A stretch of DNA of 39,527 nt from Akkermansiaceae bacterium (GCA_903934285.1 CAIZNN010000049.1:1-39527); one strand, 5' to 3'; numbered from the stretch's first letter, positions 24,234-33,527 are shown. Translations and numbers: made by a program. Notes: generated by a model not told the origin, from the letters alone.

Positions 24234-25277
24234 ATGGCCGCCAAACAAAGCAACGAAGAATCCGCCGCAGAAAAACACGCCGAAGCCCGCAAGCGCAATC
24301 TTGACCTCGCCATCGCCTCGATCCAAAAGGAATTCGGCGAAGCCGCCATCATGCGCATGGGCGACGGCCACCGCGTCGATGTGGACGTCATCCCCACCGG
24401 CAATCTGCTGATTGACCGCGCCTTGGGGGTTGGCGGTTTCCCGCGCGGCCGCATGGTCGAGGTGTTCGGCCCGGAGTCGTCCGGCAAGACCACCCTCACC
24501 CTCACGGTCATAGCCCAAGCCCAGAAGCGCGGTGGCATAGCCGCCTTCATTGACGTTGAGCACGCCCTCGACCCGCAATATGCCAAGAAACTCGGCGTCA
24601 ACATGGACGACTTGCTGGTGTCCCAACCCTCGTCCGGGGAAGAAGCGCTGCAAATCTGCGAGGCGCTGGTCCGCTCCAATGCCATCGATGTGATCGTGTT
24701 GGATTCGGTTGCCGCCCTGGTCACCAAGCAGGAACTCGATGGCGAAATCGGCGATTCCACCGTCGGTGCCCAAGCCCGGCTGATGAGTGCGGCCATGCGC
24801 AAGCTCACCGCGCTCATCGCCAAGGCGCGCACCGTGTGCATCTTCACCAACCAGATCCGCGAGAAAATCGGTGTCATGTTTGGCAATCCGGAAACCACTC
24901 CCGGCGGCCGTGCCCTGAAGTTTTTCTCTTCGCTGCGCATTGATATCCGGCGCATCGGCCAAATCAAAGCCTCGGATGGGGTGGTCACCGGCAGTCGCAC
25001 CAAGATCAAGGTGGTTAAGAACAAGGTAGCCCCGCCCTTCACCGAAGCCGAGTTCGACATCATGTATAACGAGGGGATTTCCTCCACCGGGTCGCTGCTG
25101 GACCTGGCATTGGAGATGGAGATCGTGCAAAAGCGCGGTTCGTGGTTCAGCCACAACGGCACTCAGCTTGCGCAAGGCCGCGATGCCGCCAAGGAGCTCC
25201 TCAAAGGCGATGCCGCCCTTTACGCCGAGATCGAAACCAAGGTCAAGGAACAGCTCGAATTAAAGAAAAAGAACTGA
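24234..25277 (+). CDS. recA: Recombinase RecA
   Basis: The protein is 347 aa. GPESSGKT (79-86) is the Walker A loop, [10 protein letters not shown] (Asp157) Walker B, and [10 protein letters not shown] and [20 protein letters not shown] are the L1 and L2 DNA-binding loops; FTNQIRE is the usual FINQIR segment. It polymerises on single-stranded DNA for strand exchange and triggers LexA self-cleavage. The chosen ATG gives the standard length with a short Lys-rich N-terminal helix; frames further upstream would overlap alr. The LexA-type box upstream supports SOS induction. Confidence 0.97.
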   Translation: MAAKQSNEESAAEKHAEARKRNLDLAIASIQKEFGEAAIMRMGDGHRVDVDVIPTGNLLIDRALGVGGFPRGRMVEVFGPESSGKTTLTLTVIAQAQKRGGIAAFIDVEHALDPQYAKKLGVNMDDLLVSQPSSGEEALQICEALVRSNAIDVIVLDSVAALVTKQELDGEIGDSTVGAQARLMSAAMRKLTALIAKARTVCIFTNQIREKIGVMFGNPETTPGGRALKFFSSLRIDIRRIGQIKASDGVVTGSRTKIKVVKNKVAPPFTEAEFDIMYNEGISSTGSLLDLALEMEIVQKRGSWFSHNGTQLAQGRDAAKELLKGDAALYAEIETKVKEQLELKKKN

Positions 25278-25416
25278 GGCGGCGGGGCCTCGCCTCACGA
25301 AGGGGGCGGCTTGCCTAAAGCGTTGGATGTTGGGTGGCGGAATTTTGGTTGAAACTTCGCCGCGCTCCGCCACGCTCGGGCCCGCCGCAATCATCCAGCA
25401 CCCCTCTCCCATTCTT

Positions 25417-26730
25417 ATGTCACTCGTCACCCAAGTGCGCAACGCCGGCGTCGTCGGCGCCGGCGGCGGCGGCTTTCCCGCCCACATCAAGCTCGTCGCC
25501 AAGGCCGACACCGTGATTGCCAATGGCGCGGAATGTGAGCCACTGCTGCACAAGGACGCCGCCATTCTGCTGCACCGCGCCGCCGAGGTGGTGCGCGGCA
25601 TCTTGCTGTGTGCCGAAGCGGTGGGGGCCGCCGAGGCGGTGATCGCGATCAAGGCGAAGAAAACACACGCGGTGGCCGCCGTCGAGGCCGCCTGTGCCGG
25701 CACCCGGGCGCGGGTCCACTTGTTAGACGACTACTATCCCGCCGGTGACGAATACGATCTGGTGCACACGGTTACCGGGCGGCTGATACCGCCGGCGGGT
25801 TTGCCGATGCACGTGGGGGTGGTGGTGCAGAACGTGGAAACGCTTGCCAACATAGCCGCCGCCGCTGCGGGGCAGCCGGTGATCCGCAAGACCCTGACCA
25901 TCGCCGGCGCGGTGCGCGAACCGGCGACCTTCGAAGTGCCGCTCGGCATTTCGCTGCGCGAATGCATAGCCGCGGCCGGCGGTGCCACCGTCGCCGATCC
26001 GGTGCTCAATATCGGCGGCATGATGATGGGCGAAATCACCGTGGATCTGGACCGACCGGTCACCAAGACCACCGCCGGGGTGATCGTGCTGGCGCGCGAC
26101 CATCATGTGATGGAACGCAAACTCAAGCCGCCCCAGCAGCAGGCCGCCATCGGCAAGTCCGCCTGCGACCAATGCCGGTATTGCACTGAGTTCTGCCCGA
26201 GGTTTTTGTTAGGCTACGCGGTGGAGCCGCACCAGGTGATGCGCTCGCTCGGCTTCAGCGCCAGCGGTTCGGAACGATTCAGCGAATGGGCCGGCCTGTG
26301 TTGCTCGTGCGGCCTGTGCACCCTGTATGCCTGCCCCGAGCAACTCTATCCGAAAGAAGCCTGCGACGACTCGAAAGCCGTGTTGCGCGCCAAGGGCTGG
26401 AAATGGACCGGTGCCACCAGCGTCGCGGCCCATCCGATGCATGACGGCCGCCGCGTCCCTGTCAAAAGCCTGATGAAGCGCCTCGGCATCGAGGGCTACG
26501 ACCACCCGGCACCGCTGCGGACGGGCGTTCTAACAACCAGCCGCGCCGTGCTGCCGCTCAAGCAACACGCCGGCCCCCCGGCCCTCGCCAAAGTTGCCGT
26601 CGGCCAAGTCGTCGCCGCCGGTCAGGTGCTAGCCGAGCCCGCGGCCGATGCCCTCGGCGCCATTCTTCACGCGCCGTTCGCCGCCACCGTCGAGGCCGTC
26701 ACACATCAAGCCATCATCCTGCATATCTAA
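25417..26730 (+). CDS. pduS: PduS-like (RnfC/NuoF-related) microcompartment electron-transfer flavoprotein
   Basis: The protein is 437 aa. Residues 10-22 (AGVVGAGGGGFPA) form the FMN/NADH-binding glycine loop of the NuoF/RnfC fold. The SLBB-type segment lies near 155-205. Two ferredoxin-type clusters follow: Cys250, 253, 256, 260 (CDQCRYCTEFCP) and Cys295, 298, 301, 306. CPRFLLGYAVEPHQVMR matches PduS rather than RnfC. PduS, a cobalamin reductase, regenerates cobalamin or passes electrons in propanediol-type microcompartments. The next gene, one base after the stop, encodes a PduT-like shell protein, so the two very likely work together. No diol dehydratase is in the window. Confidence 0.85.
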   Translation: MSLVTQVRNAGVVGAGGGGFPAHIKLVAKADTVIANGAECEPLLHKDAAILLHRAAEVVRGILLCAEAVGAAEAVIAIKAKKTHAVAAVEAACAGTRARVHLLDDYYPAGDEYDLVHTVTGRLIPPAGLPMHVGVVVQNVETLANIAAAAAGQPVIRKTLTIAGAVREPATFEVPLGISLRECIAAAGGATVADPVLNIGGMMMGEITVDLDRPVTKTTAGVIVLARDHHVMERKLKPPQQQAAIGKSACDQCRYCTEFCPRFLLGYAVEPHQVMRSLGFSASGSERFSEWAGLCCSCGLCTLYACPEQLYPKEACDDSKAVLRAKGWKWTGATSVAAHPMHDGRRVPVKSLMKRLGIEGYDHPAPLRTGVLTTSRAVLPLKQHAGPPALAKVAVGQVVAAGQVLAEPAADALGAILHAPFAATVEAVTHQAIILHI

Positions 26731-26731
26731 C

Positions 26732-27283
26732 ATGAACGACCGCGCCATTGGACTTATTGAACTCACCAGCATAGCCGGCGGCTTTCTGGTCGCCGACACC
26801 ATGCTCAAGGCGGCGAACGTGAAGCTGTTGCTGTCGCGTTCGATTTGCTCCGGCAAATATATGGTGCTGATCGGCGGCGACGTCGCGGCGGTCGGCTCCG
26901 CGGTGCATGCCGGGTGCAGCGCCGCCAAGGGCTGTCTGATCGACCAATTCGTCATCCCCAAAGTCCATCCCGACGTGTTCGCCGCGCTCGGCCGCTCGCA
27001 CCCGATCGAACCGACCGGCGCCTTGGGCATCCTCGAATCATTCAACGTCGCCAACCTCATCGAGGCAGCCGACACCGCGGTCAAGGCGGCCAACGTCACT
27101 TTGTTAGAGATCCGGCTGGCCATGGCGCTAGGTGGCAAGGCGTTTGCCACCTTCACCGGCGATGTGTCCTCGGTGCAGGCCGCCGTGGATGCCGGGCGCG
27201 CGGTCATTGCGCAGGCCGGCTTGTTAGTCAACGCGGTGGTCATTGCCCGGCCGCATCCGGATGTCTACCGCGAGTTGATCTAG
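26732..27283 (+). CDS. pduT: PduT-like tandem BMC-domain shell protein
   Basis: The protein is 183 aa with two BMC domains, roughly residues 1-90 and 93-180. AIGLIELTSIAGG and ALGILESFNVANLIEAAD are the starts of the two repeats, and YMVLIGGDVAAV and FATFTGDVSSV the conserved strands. Cys39 (SRSICSGKY) aligns with the pore cysteine that binds a [4Fe-4S] cluster in PduT trimers. The trimer forms part of a microcompartment shell facet that can carry electrons through the pore. It starts one base after the PduS-like stop (CTAACATG). No other BMC genes are in the window, so the pair is a satellite of a main locus or stands alone. Confidence 0.9.
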   Translation: MNDRAIGLIELTSIAGGFLVADTMLKAANVKLLLSRSICSGKYMVLIGGDVAAVGSAVHAGCSAAKGCLIDQFVIPKVHPDVFAALGRSHPIEPTGALGILESFNVANLIEAADTAVKAANVTLLEIRLAMALGGKAFATFTGDVSSVQAAVDAGRAVIAQAGLLVNAVVIARPHPDVYRELI

Positions 27284-27296
27284 CGAGGCTGCGTCT

Positions 27297-27411
27297 CAAG
27301 ACGCAAGACTGCAAGACGCAAGACGCAAGACGCAGGACCCAAGACCGGAGAGCGCAGCGCTTCTTCATTAGCTCTTCTCTTGAGTCTTGCGTCTTGCAGT
27401 CTTGGGTCTTT
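27297..27411. repeat. CAAGAC/GTCTTG long inverted repeat, copy 2
   Basis: The left arm holds AGACTGCAAGACGCAAGACG, and the right arm TCTTGAGTCTTGCGTCTTGC. The middle holds GGAGAGCGCAGCGC, close to the middle of the copy at 595-700. It lies between the convergent pduT-like and collar genes and can form a strong hairpin there. Confidence 0.8.
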
Positions 27412-27446
27412 GCCCCGCCCCTCGAGATGGGGAGTCCTGGAGGGAC

Positions 27447-28529
27447 TCAATCCTTGATGATGTAATTGACGTAGGCGTTGTTCGGGCGGGTCTCTGCCGT
27501 GACATCGTTGACCAGAACCGGAGCGACCGGTTGGGTCCAGAATCCGCCCGCCACGTTCATCACGTCCATATAATCATCATCCTTGCCGCTACCGCTGGGG
27601 ATCTGGTCACTGAGCAGGCGATCGAGGGCCTTGACCGCTTGTTCCGCACTATTCCACGAGAAGAGGTCGGCGGAATTGTAATACCCCCACTGGTGACGAT
27701 GTGCCTGGACCTTGTCGGCCTGGAGGGAACCGACCTGGTTGCCGGTGTTGCCACCGGCCGCGCTGAAGGAGCGGCTGGCCGCGTCGGGATCGGCGCTGGT
27801 ATCGCTGCGGGCACCGTTCAAGCCGCGCAGGAACAAGCCCCGCAAGTCGGGCAGGTTGAAGTTGGTGTCCGGGTCTGCCGGAGTCTCCACGGTGCCCAGA
27901 TGGGTCGTGCCATCGCCCCAGGTGGTGCCGATGGCGTTGAAGAGCCTGGTCTTGGCGGTGCTGGCCAAGGCGCTGCCATCGCACAACAGCCAGCCGGCCG
28001 GAATGGTGGCGCCGCCGAACGCCATGATGCTGCCCGCGGGGCACAACGCATTGGTGAGCTCAGTGACCAGGCTGGCAGCCAATGCCGCCACTTGCGCATT
28101 CTGGCTTTGCAGGGCATAGGCCGTGCTCAGAAACTGCTGGCGCGGCAAGATCGGGGCACCGCCATCAACACTGATCTCGATGAACCGGTTGGGGCCGGCA
28201 AATGCCGCGGTGATCGAATCGCCATCAGTATCGCTCGGGCCGATGATGACATTGAAACTGCCGTTGACCACCGGCACGAGCAAGCCATGGCCGACGCCCA
28301 CGACACCGTCGAAGCGGAACGGGCCCCAGACTTTGTTGCCCAGATTGGCTTGGTCAAAGACGTTGAATTCGATGGTGTAGTTGCCGGTGGCCAAGGGGTT
28401 GCCATCGGCAGCCTTGAGCAGGCCCTGGTAGTTGACGTATTCAGGAACGCCCAGCGGGTCTGCCAGAGCGGGCAAGTGGGTGGCGGCGAACAGCAGCAGG
28501 ACACACAGGATGGCGGGGTGCGTTTTCAT
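27447..28529 (-). CDS. Secreted protein with phage tail-collar domain
   Basis: The protein is 360 aa with a signal peptide (MKTHPAILCVLLLFAATHLP). An N-terminal beta domain follows (EYVNYQGLLKAADGNPLATG, ending PRQQFLSTAYALQSQ), a type seen in many Verrucomicrobia surface proteins. Residues about 164-236 (PAGSIMAFGGATIPAGWLLC, FNLPDLRGLFLRG) are a tail-collar domain as found in tail fibres and pyocins, where it binds sugars or forms trimers. It is the last gene of the secreted trio, 23 bp after the 1081-aa gene. It is probably a cell-surface or released protein; no other phage genes are nearby. Confidence 0.82.
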   Translation of the reverse strand: MKTHPAILCVLLLFAATHLPALADPLGVPEYVNYQGLLKAADGNPLATGNYTIEFNVFDQANLGNKVWGPFRFDGVVGVGHGLLVPVVNGSFNVIIGPSDTDGDSITAAFAGPNRFIEISVDGGAPILPRQQFLSTAYALQSQNAQVAALAASLVTELTNALCPAGSIMAFGGATIPAGWLLCDGSALASTAKTRLFNAIGTTWGDGTTHLGTVETPADPDTNFNLPDLRGLFLRGLNGARSDTSADPDAASRSFSAAGGNTGNQVGSLQADKVQAHRHQWGYYNSADLFSWNSAEQAVKALDRLLSDQIPSGSGKDDDYMDVMNVAGGFWTQPVAPVLVNDVTAETRPNNAYVNYIIKD

Positions 28530-28552
28530 AAGCGGTCGATCCGGTTGACGGG

Positions 28553-31500
28553 TTAGGGCTGGCATTGGGTTCGCAGCGCGTAAAGGTGGCGGATATAGAT
28601 GTGAACGTCTTGCAGGGTGTTGAGGTTCACCTTGTCGGCGGCGATTGTTAGATTGAGATTAGTGATCGCCACGGAGCGTTCCTTCAAGAAAGTGGTGGCG
28701 TAGTCATCGTTGGGTTGAATGGTCTTGTCCGGTTGATTCCAAAACACAACATTCATGGTGGCGCGCTGCTCGGCGGTCGAACTGGCTTCGAGGGTGCCTG
28801 TGACCGGATCGGTGCCCATGGCGAAGTAGCGGAATGGAAAACTTTGGAGTTCATTGGCTTGCTCCAAGCCGCCGCTGGTCGGCGCGGCGCATGCCGGCCG
28901 GACGAAGCACGTGCCGCCATACGACAGATCGGCGGGCTTGATGGCCTGGCTGGCCGCGCTGCTGTCGACGAACTTGACCTTGAGCCACTCGATTTTGTCG
29001 AGGTAATAGCCGGCGGTGAGGAGGCTGCCGTCCAAGGCGTATTCCGCGCCGCTGAAGAGGCTGCCGCTGGCCAGTTCCTCGGTGAGGCGCAGGGTGTTCA
29101 AATTGAGCACATAGACGGCGCGCTGCGGGTCGTAGCCCGCGGCCATTCTGCTGCGAAACTCGGCGAGCCGGTCGGCGGGGTCCGGATAGGTTCGTCCCCA
29201 GGCGTCGTCCTTGAGCGAGATGGCTTCGGTGACGGTGGAGCGGCCGTTGAGCTTGCCGAGATTGGCGAGGTTGAATTGATCCATGGCAATGAGGAGATCG
29301 TCCAATTCCGCGGCATTGCGGAGCTTGAAGAGGGATGACAGCTCCCACAGGGGACTGCCCGGCGTGCCGTCACTGTAAACAAAGTGTTGGTTGTATTTGT
29401 ACTCGAGGGCCCGCAAAGCCAAAAACACCCAGCGCTGGGCGGCACGAAAAGCGAAGTCCGCCCGAATCATGGCGTTTTGCGCCCGCAGGAAATGGATCGG
29501 GTCGGCGTAGTAGCGGCCGGCCAGCTCGGAGTTGTTCTGGTCCAGCAAGACTTGCATCTGCTGCATTTCCCGCTGCAAGCCGTCGATGCGTTCCATCTCC
29601 TGGTCGCGCACCGAGCCGTTGTCCTGCAAGGTGAGGATTTGGGATTGGAGTTCCCGCTCCAGGTTGCGCTGCTCCTCGCCGGCTTGGAAAATGTTTTGAT
29701 CGGCGTCGGCGAGGGCCAGGTCCTTATCGAAGTCGGCCGCGGCGAGATCCAATTGCATTTCGGCATGGCCCTTGTTGAGCTCGCCGGTGGTCTGGACGGC
29801 GATGTTGGCGACGCCCGCCACGCCGGTGGCAATCGCCGCGCCCCAACCCCAGGTGGGAACAAAGTCGGCGGCGGCAAGCTGGCCCGCCACGTCGGCCACC
29901 ATGTCGTAGGCGGCCTGGGTGCCGGCCTGCGCCGCATTCCAATGGGTGATGGTGTCGCGTTCGGTGGTGATGACATCGTGGTAGGTCTTGGTGGCGGCGA
30001 TAATGGCGTTGCTCCGGTTGTTAGAAGCAGCCAGCCGCGCCGTCGCGCTCTCGAACTGGGTATTGAGCAGGGCGCCGGATTGCGCCAGCTGGGTGGCTTT
30101 GGCGTTGGATTGCTCGATGCTCTGGTGGGCCTGGCGCAGCTCGCTGCCGGCGCGCGGATTGTTAGAGTGGGAGGCGGGCACGGTGGGATTGACCGGCGGG
30201 TAACGGCCGGCGGGAACCGGTGAGGGGTAGGGGTCGGCAGCGTCGGTTGGGAGATAGCCGCAGATTTCCAGATAGCGTTGCGCGTAGGCTTGCTCGTTGT
30301 CGCTCATTTCCTCGAACACCTCATCGGCAAACCCCCGGTAGGCATCGTACTTGGTGGTGGCTTCGGCAAAGGCATTGCGGGCCCGCCCGAGAATGCTGCT
30401 GGTTTCGTTAGGGTGATCCAGCCAGCCGCGCAAGGCATCGTAAGAGTCCCAGAGGTGCTGGGAGCCGGCATCGACAAAGGTGCTGATGAGGGCGAGGAAA
30501 TCCGGGTCGTATCCCAGAACATTCAGTTCAGAACCCAGGAAACCGCTCACTTTGGTTAGTTCCGCGGCGCTGGCCAGCACGCCGGCAAGAGCGGCGCGCA
30601 CGCCCGAGGCATCGGTTGCGGGCTCCGGAGGAATGGCATTGGGCAGCAGGGCATGCAGCAGGCTGGTGTTGAGGAGGATTTCGCGGTTGGTCGCATCGAT
30701 CAATTCGAAGCCGAGGGTCGGGTCGTCTTTCTGGCCGGCCGGCACCGCGGTGCGGCCGCGCATGCCGTAGAGTTTGGCCAGCTCCGCGGCGCTCTGGGCA
30801 TAGTCGCGCAGCACGCCTAACAAGGCCACGTAATCCTTGTAGCCGGCAAACAACGTGGGCTGGGTGCCACCCTGCAGCGGGACGGTGCTGAGGTTGCCGG
30901 CCGCGTCCCGGAACTGCGCGGCCATCTGGTTGCGCAGAGGTTGTTCCTGCTGGAAAATCCATTGTCCCAAGACAATGCCCGGGGTGGCGTTGCTGTCGAT
31001 TTGCGACACGTCGACGCCGCCGCGATCGACGAACAATTTGCCGTATTCGTCGAGGATGCCCCCGTATTTATCCAAGATGGCGAGATAGCCGGTGATTTCG
31101 TGATCAATGATGAAATCGCCCGGGGGGATGGTGGCCAGGCCGAGCCGGTAGCGGGCGACTTCGGCGAGGTGGGTTTTCACGGCTTGGACCTCGGCGACGA
31201 TGAAATCGTAGTAGGCGTCGAGCAAGGCATGGCGCAACTGGCGGTTGAGAGGGGAATACTTGAGGGCTTGGCGCAGGACGTCGATGCCGGCGCGGGCGGC
31301 CTGGCGTTCGGGATCGCCGAAGTAACTGGCGATGCCCTCGAACTCAGCGCGGACCTCGGTACCCGACCCGTTGTAGAGCAATTGTTTGTAGCGAAAGGCG
31401 GCGGAGCTGCCGGCAATCAGGTCGCGGGTGGTGGCTGATTCCGGCGGATAGAGCAGGGTCTGTGCGAGGCGGATGGTTTCCACTTCAAATTGGGCAAAGG

Positions 31501-31798
31501 GCACCGCGCGGGCCAGCATCTGGCCAAAACCGCAACTGGCGAGTTGGATGCCATCGGCCGAGGCAGGGGTGGCGGGCGGCAGTCCCGAGCCTGGGGGGCT
31601 GTAGGCCCCCACGCTGCCGCTGAACAACGCCAGGGAATTCTGCCCGGCCGGATTGTCCTGCGAATTGGTTAGAACATTGGCGAAGTCCGGCAGCACCAGA
31701 TAGGCGCCGGTGGTTTGCGCCCTGAGGGGCCCGCCGAGGGCGAGGACGATGGCGCCGGCGAGGGCGATGCGTGCCGGGAATTTGCCACGGGGGGTCAT
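28553..31798 (-). CDS. Large secreted protein with TcA-like C-terminal half
   Basis: The protein is 1081 aa with a Sec-type signal peptide (residues 1-28, ending RAQ). Residues 80-520 are alpha-helical in character. A Pro-rich linker lies around 520-550. Two long helical stretches (550-640 and 674-800) enclose a Gly/Ala-rich hydrophobic segment, WGWGAAIATGVAGVANIAV (649-667). The C-terminus ends LNTLQDVHIYIRHLYAL. This order (helix, hydrophobic loop, coiled coil, RAAQRWVF-type helix, beta domain, terminal DVHIYIR) resembles the pore-forming and TcB-binding parts of Tc toxin A subunits, at less than half the usual length. The similarity is read by eye and is uncertain. No TcB/TcC partner is in the window. 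Confidence 0.6.
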   Translation of the reverse strand: MTPRGKFPARIALAGAIVLALGGPLRAQTTGAYLVLPDFANVLTNSQDNPAGQNSLALFSGSVGAYSPPGSGLPPATPASADGIQLASCGFGQMLARAVPFAQFEVETIRLAQTLLYPPESATTRDLIAGSSAAFRYKQLLYNGSGTEVRAEFEGIASYFGDPERQAARAGIDVLRQALKYSPLNRQLRHALLDAYYDFIVAEVQAVKTHLAEVARYRLGLATIPPGDFIIDHEITGYLAILDKYGGILDEYGKLFVDRGGVDVSQIDSNATPGIVLGQWIFQQEQPLRNQMAAQFRDAAGNLSTVPLQGGTQPTLFAGYKDYVALLGVLRDYAQSAAELAKLYGMRGRTAVPAGQKDDPTLGFELIDATNREILLNTSLLHALLPNAIPPEPATDASGVRAALAGVLASAAELTKVSGFLGSELNVLGYDPDFLALISTFVDAGSQHLWDSYDALRGWLDHPNETSSILGRARNAFAEATTKYDAYRGFADEVFEEMSDNEQAYAQRYLEICGYLPTDAADPYPSPVPAGRYPPVNPTVPASHSNNPRAGSELRQAHQSIEQSNAKATQLAQSGALLNTQFESATARLAASNNRSNAIIAATKTYHDVITTERDTITHWNAAQAGTQAAYDMVADVAGQLAAADFVPTWGWGAAIATGVAGVANIAVQTTGELNKGHAEMQLDLAAADFDKDLALADADQNIFQAGEEQRNLERELQSQILTLQDNGSVRDQEMERIDGLQREMQQMQVLLDQNNSELAGRYYADPIHFLRAQNAMIRADFAFRAAQRWVFLALRALEYKYNQHFVYSDGTPGSPLWELSSLFKLRNAAELDDLLIAMDQFNLANLGKLNGRSTVTEAISLKDDAWGRTYPDPADRLAEFRSRMAAGYDPQRAVYVLNLNTLRLTEELASGSLFSGAEYALDGSLLTAGYYLDKIEWLKVKFVDSSAASQAIKPADLSYGGTCFVRPACAAPTSGGLEQANELQSFPFRYFAMGTDPVTGTLEASSTAEQRATMNVVFWNQPDKTIQPNDDYATTFLKERSVAITNLNLTIAADKVNLNTLQDVHIYIRHLYALRTQCQP

Positions 31799-31811
31799 GG
31801 GGGTGCGGCGG

Positions 31812-33161
31812 TTAGGGTTGGGCGGGCGTGGTGGGAATCGGCAAGGGGGTCATCACGGGGGCCTCGCGCGTCAGGAAGAAATAGCCGTGGTTGATGAATT
31901 GCAGGGGAGTGGTGGCGGGCTGCGACGAGGCCAAAGTTTCGGTGAATTGGCCGCCGATGACCACGGGGCCAAACGAATCGTTGCTCTTGAACAGATAGAA
32001 CACGTTGCTCACCCCGGGCGCTGGCGCCACGGCGGCAAACGCCAGCGTGCGCAGCAAGGGCAGCGGACCCAGCAAGCGGGAACTGCCAGCCGGCAGCGCC
32101 ACCGAAACCCCACTGAACTCGCTGGCCGTCCATGTCACATTCGTCAGCTCCCAGCCGGCTTGCCCGGCTGGCGGGGGCGGAATGAGCTGGCCGCCGAGGT
32201 GGGTGGCGCCGCTGGTGGCGCTGGGTATGAGCAACGCGCTGGCCTGGCCACCTGAGCGCAGCAGCCGCAGCCGGAAGCTCGTTTCGCCCACGTCGGATTG
32301 GAACAAGCCACTCCAATTGGCGTCGTTGTCCATCAGCAGAACGGTATGGGTCTGGAAGGCTCCGGTGTGGTAGCTGCCGGCCGCATCGTCCCGCAATTCG
32401 AGGACAATGGCTTCGACTTCCTCCACCACGAGGTCATCCAGGATGACGACCGGGATGGCAGCGGTGGTGCCATTGACGGCAACCGTCCCGGTTTGCGGGG
32501 CGGTGAAATCCGCGCCATTGCTGGCGGTGCTCATCACCGAAACGACGTACTGCAGGGTCCCGGAATAGAGCCGGTCCAATTCGACCGGGACCAACACGGT
32601 GCCGGCCCCCTCGATGCAGCGTGAGGTGGGGGCCGCGAATTGCACACCCGGCTGCACGCCCCGCGGCGGTCGGCTGAGCGCGGTGGTCGGCAGCGTGCCA
32701 CTGCCCAATTCGATGAGGTCGCTGAAGCCATCCGCATCGGTGTCGGCGACATTCGGATTGGTGCCCAGGATGCTGGTTTCCATCGGGTCGGTCAGTCCAT
32801 CGCGGTCGCTGTCCACACCGATGCGATAAAAGCCCCTGGCGTTGGGTGCCTGCACCGTGACCCTGCACTTGGCACCACCCAGCGAGGAGAATGTCGTTCC
32901 TAACAAGTATGTGAAGGTCCAGGAGCCTGCGCGCAAGGTATCGGAATATTCCAACGCATGGCCCATGAGCGGATCCACCAGCAGCCGGCTGTCGGTGAAT
33001 TCAAGGGTCACATAGCCGGCAGCGTAACTGATACGGTCAACCTGAAAGCCAGCCTGCGCCTGGCTCGTGCCCGGCAATGCCGACAGCAAGCCGCCGAGGC
33101 CGCCAACCAAGGCGGCCAGCAAGTGGTGGCAACGGGTGGGCTTGCACGCGGGGGGGGTCAT
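31812..33161 (-). CDS. Secreted Calx-beta and calcium-loop protein
   Basis: The protein is 449 aa, with start MTPPACKPTRCHHLLAALVG supported by a Shine-Dalgarno (AAGGAG) five bases upstream. A signal peptide ends near residue 36 (SQAQA). Two calcium-loop repeats of thrombospondin-3/EF-hand-like type follow: DSDRDGLTD (117-125) and DTDADGFSD (140-148). Residues about 172-280 are a Calx-beta domain (VVILDDLVVEEVEAIVLELR). The C-terminal part is not recognised. It is the first gene of the secreted trio, 13 bp upstream of the 1081-aa gene. It is likely an exported adhesion or scaffold protein. Confidence 0.75.
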   Translation of the reverse strand: MTPPACKPTRCHHLLAALVGGLGGLLSALPGTSQAQAGFQVDRISYAAGYVTLEFTDSRLLVDPLMGHALEYSDTLRAGSWTFTYLLGTTFSSLGGAKCRVTVQAPNARGFYRIGVDSDRDGLTDPMETSILGTNPNVADTDADGFSDLIELGSGTLPTTALSRPPRGVQPGVQFAAPTSRCIEGAGTVLVPVELDRLYSGTLQYVVSVMSTASNGADFTAPQTGTVAVNGTTAAIPVVILDDLVVEEVEAIVLELRDDAAGSYHTGAFQTHTVLLMDNDANWSGLFQSDVGETSFRLRLLRSGGQASALLIPSATSGATHLGGQLIPPPPAGQAGWELTNVTWTASEFSGVSVALPAGSSRLLGPLPLLRTLAFAAVAPAPGVSNVFYLFKSNDSFGPVVIGGQFTETLASSQPATTPLQFINHGYFFLTREAPVMTPLPIPTTPAQP

Positions 33162-33171
33162 AAGCGCTCCT

Positions 33172-33205
33172 TCTTGCGGTCTTGGGTCTTGAGTCTTGGG
33201 TCTGA
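33172..33205. repeat. CAAGAC/GTCTTG repeat fragment
   Basis: TCTTGCGGTCTTGGGTCTTG and GAGTCTTGGGTCT lie just before the Shine-Dalgarno of the Calx-beta gene; only one arm of the family is present. Confidence 0.65.
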
Positions 33206-33445
33206 GGCGAAACGTCGTCAATAGACGGTACCAAGATTGCTTTCGCAGGTAAGTTATGCCTTGGGATAATTTATGCAGGAACCTTGGAAAGCTCGGTTGG
33301 CTTTTCCGTTGCCGATACATGAACATCAACCCAATTGCTAGGAAATTGCGTTGCGGGTGCAGGCCGTTGCGCGAGCCGGTGACCGGATGGCTTGGTAGCT
33401 GGACATTGACTTTGCGTGAGCCCTGTGCTGCGCGTTGGCTCACGG

Positions 33446-33492
33446 GGTTCGGCAGGATGCCAAACCCAGCCGGCAGGATGCCGGCGCTCCCC
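33446..33492. repeat. GGCAGGATGCC-type repeat fragment
   Basis: Two related words, TTCGGCAGGATGCC and CCGGCAGGATGCCGGCGCTCC-like sequence, lie next to each other. They resemble the core of the GGGCAGGATGCCC family but lack its flanks, so this is a fragment or a relative. Confidence 0.5.
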
Positions 33493-33527
33493 ACCCACGC
33501 TGCGGCCAATTCGATTTTGGGGGCTCC

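Larger units (their letters stand above)
33162..33527. other. Gene-free stretch with repeat fragments
   Basis: The 366 bases hold the promoter side of the secreted operon and the 3' side of recG. Bases 33172-33205 are a CAAGAC-family arm. Bases 33446-33492 contain GGCAGGATGCC and CCGGCAGGATGCCGG, related to the GGGCAGGATGCCC family. Nothing else was recognised. Confidence 0.6.

Noticed and set aside
27447..28529. Prophage remnant suggested by the tail-collar domain
   Set aside because: No terminase, capsid, integrase or other phage gene is near, and the protein has a Sec signal peptide.
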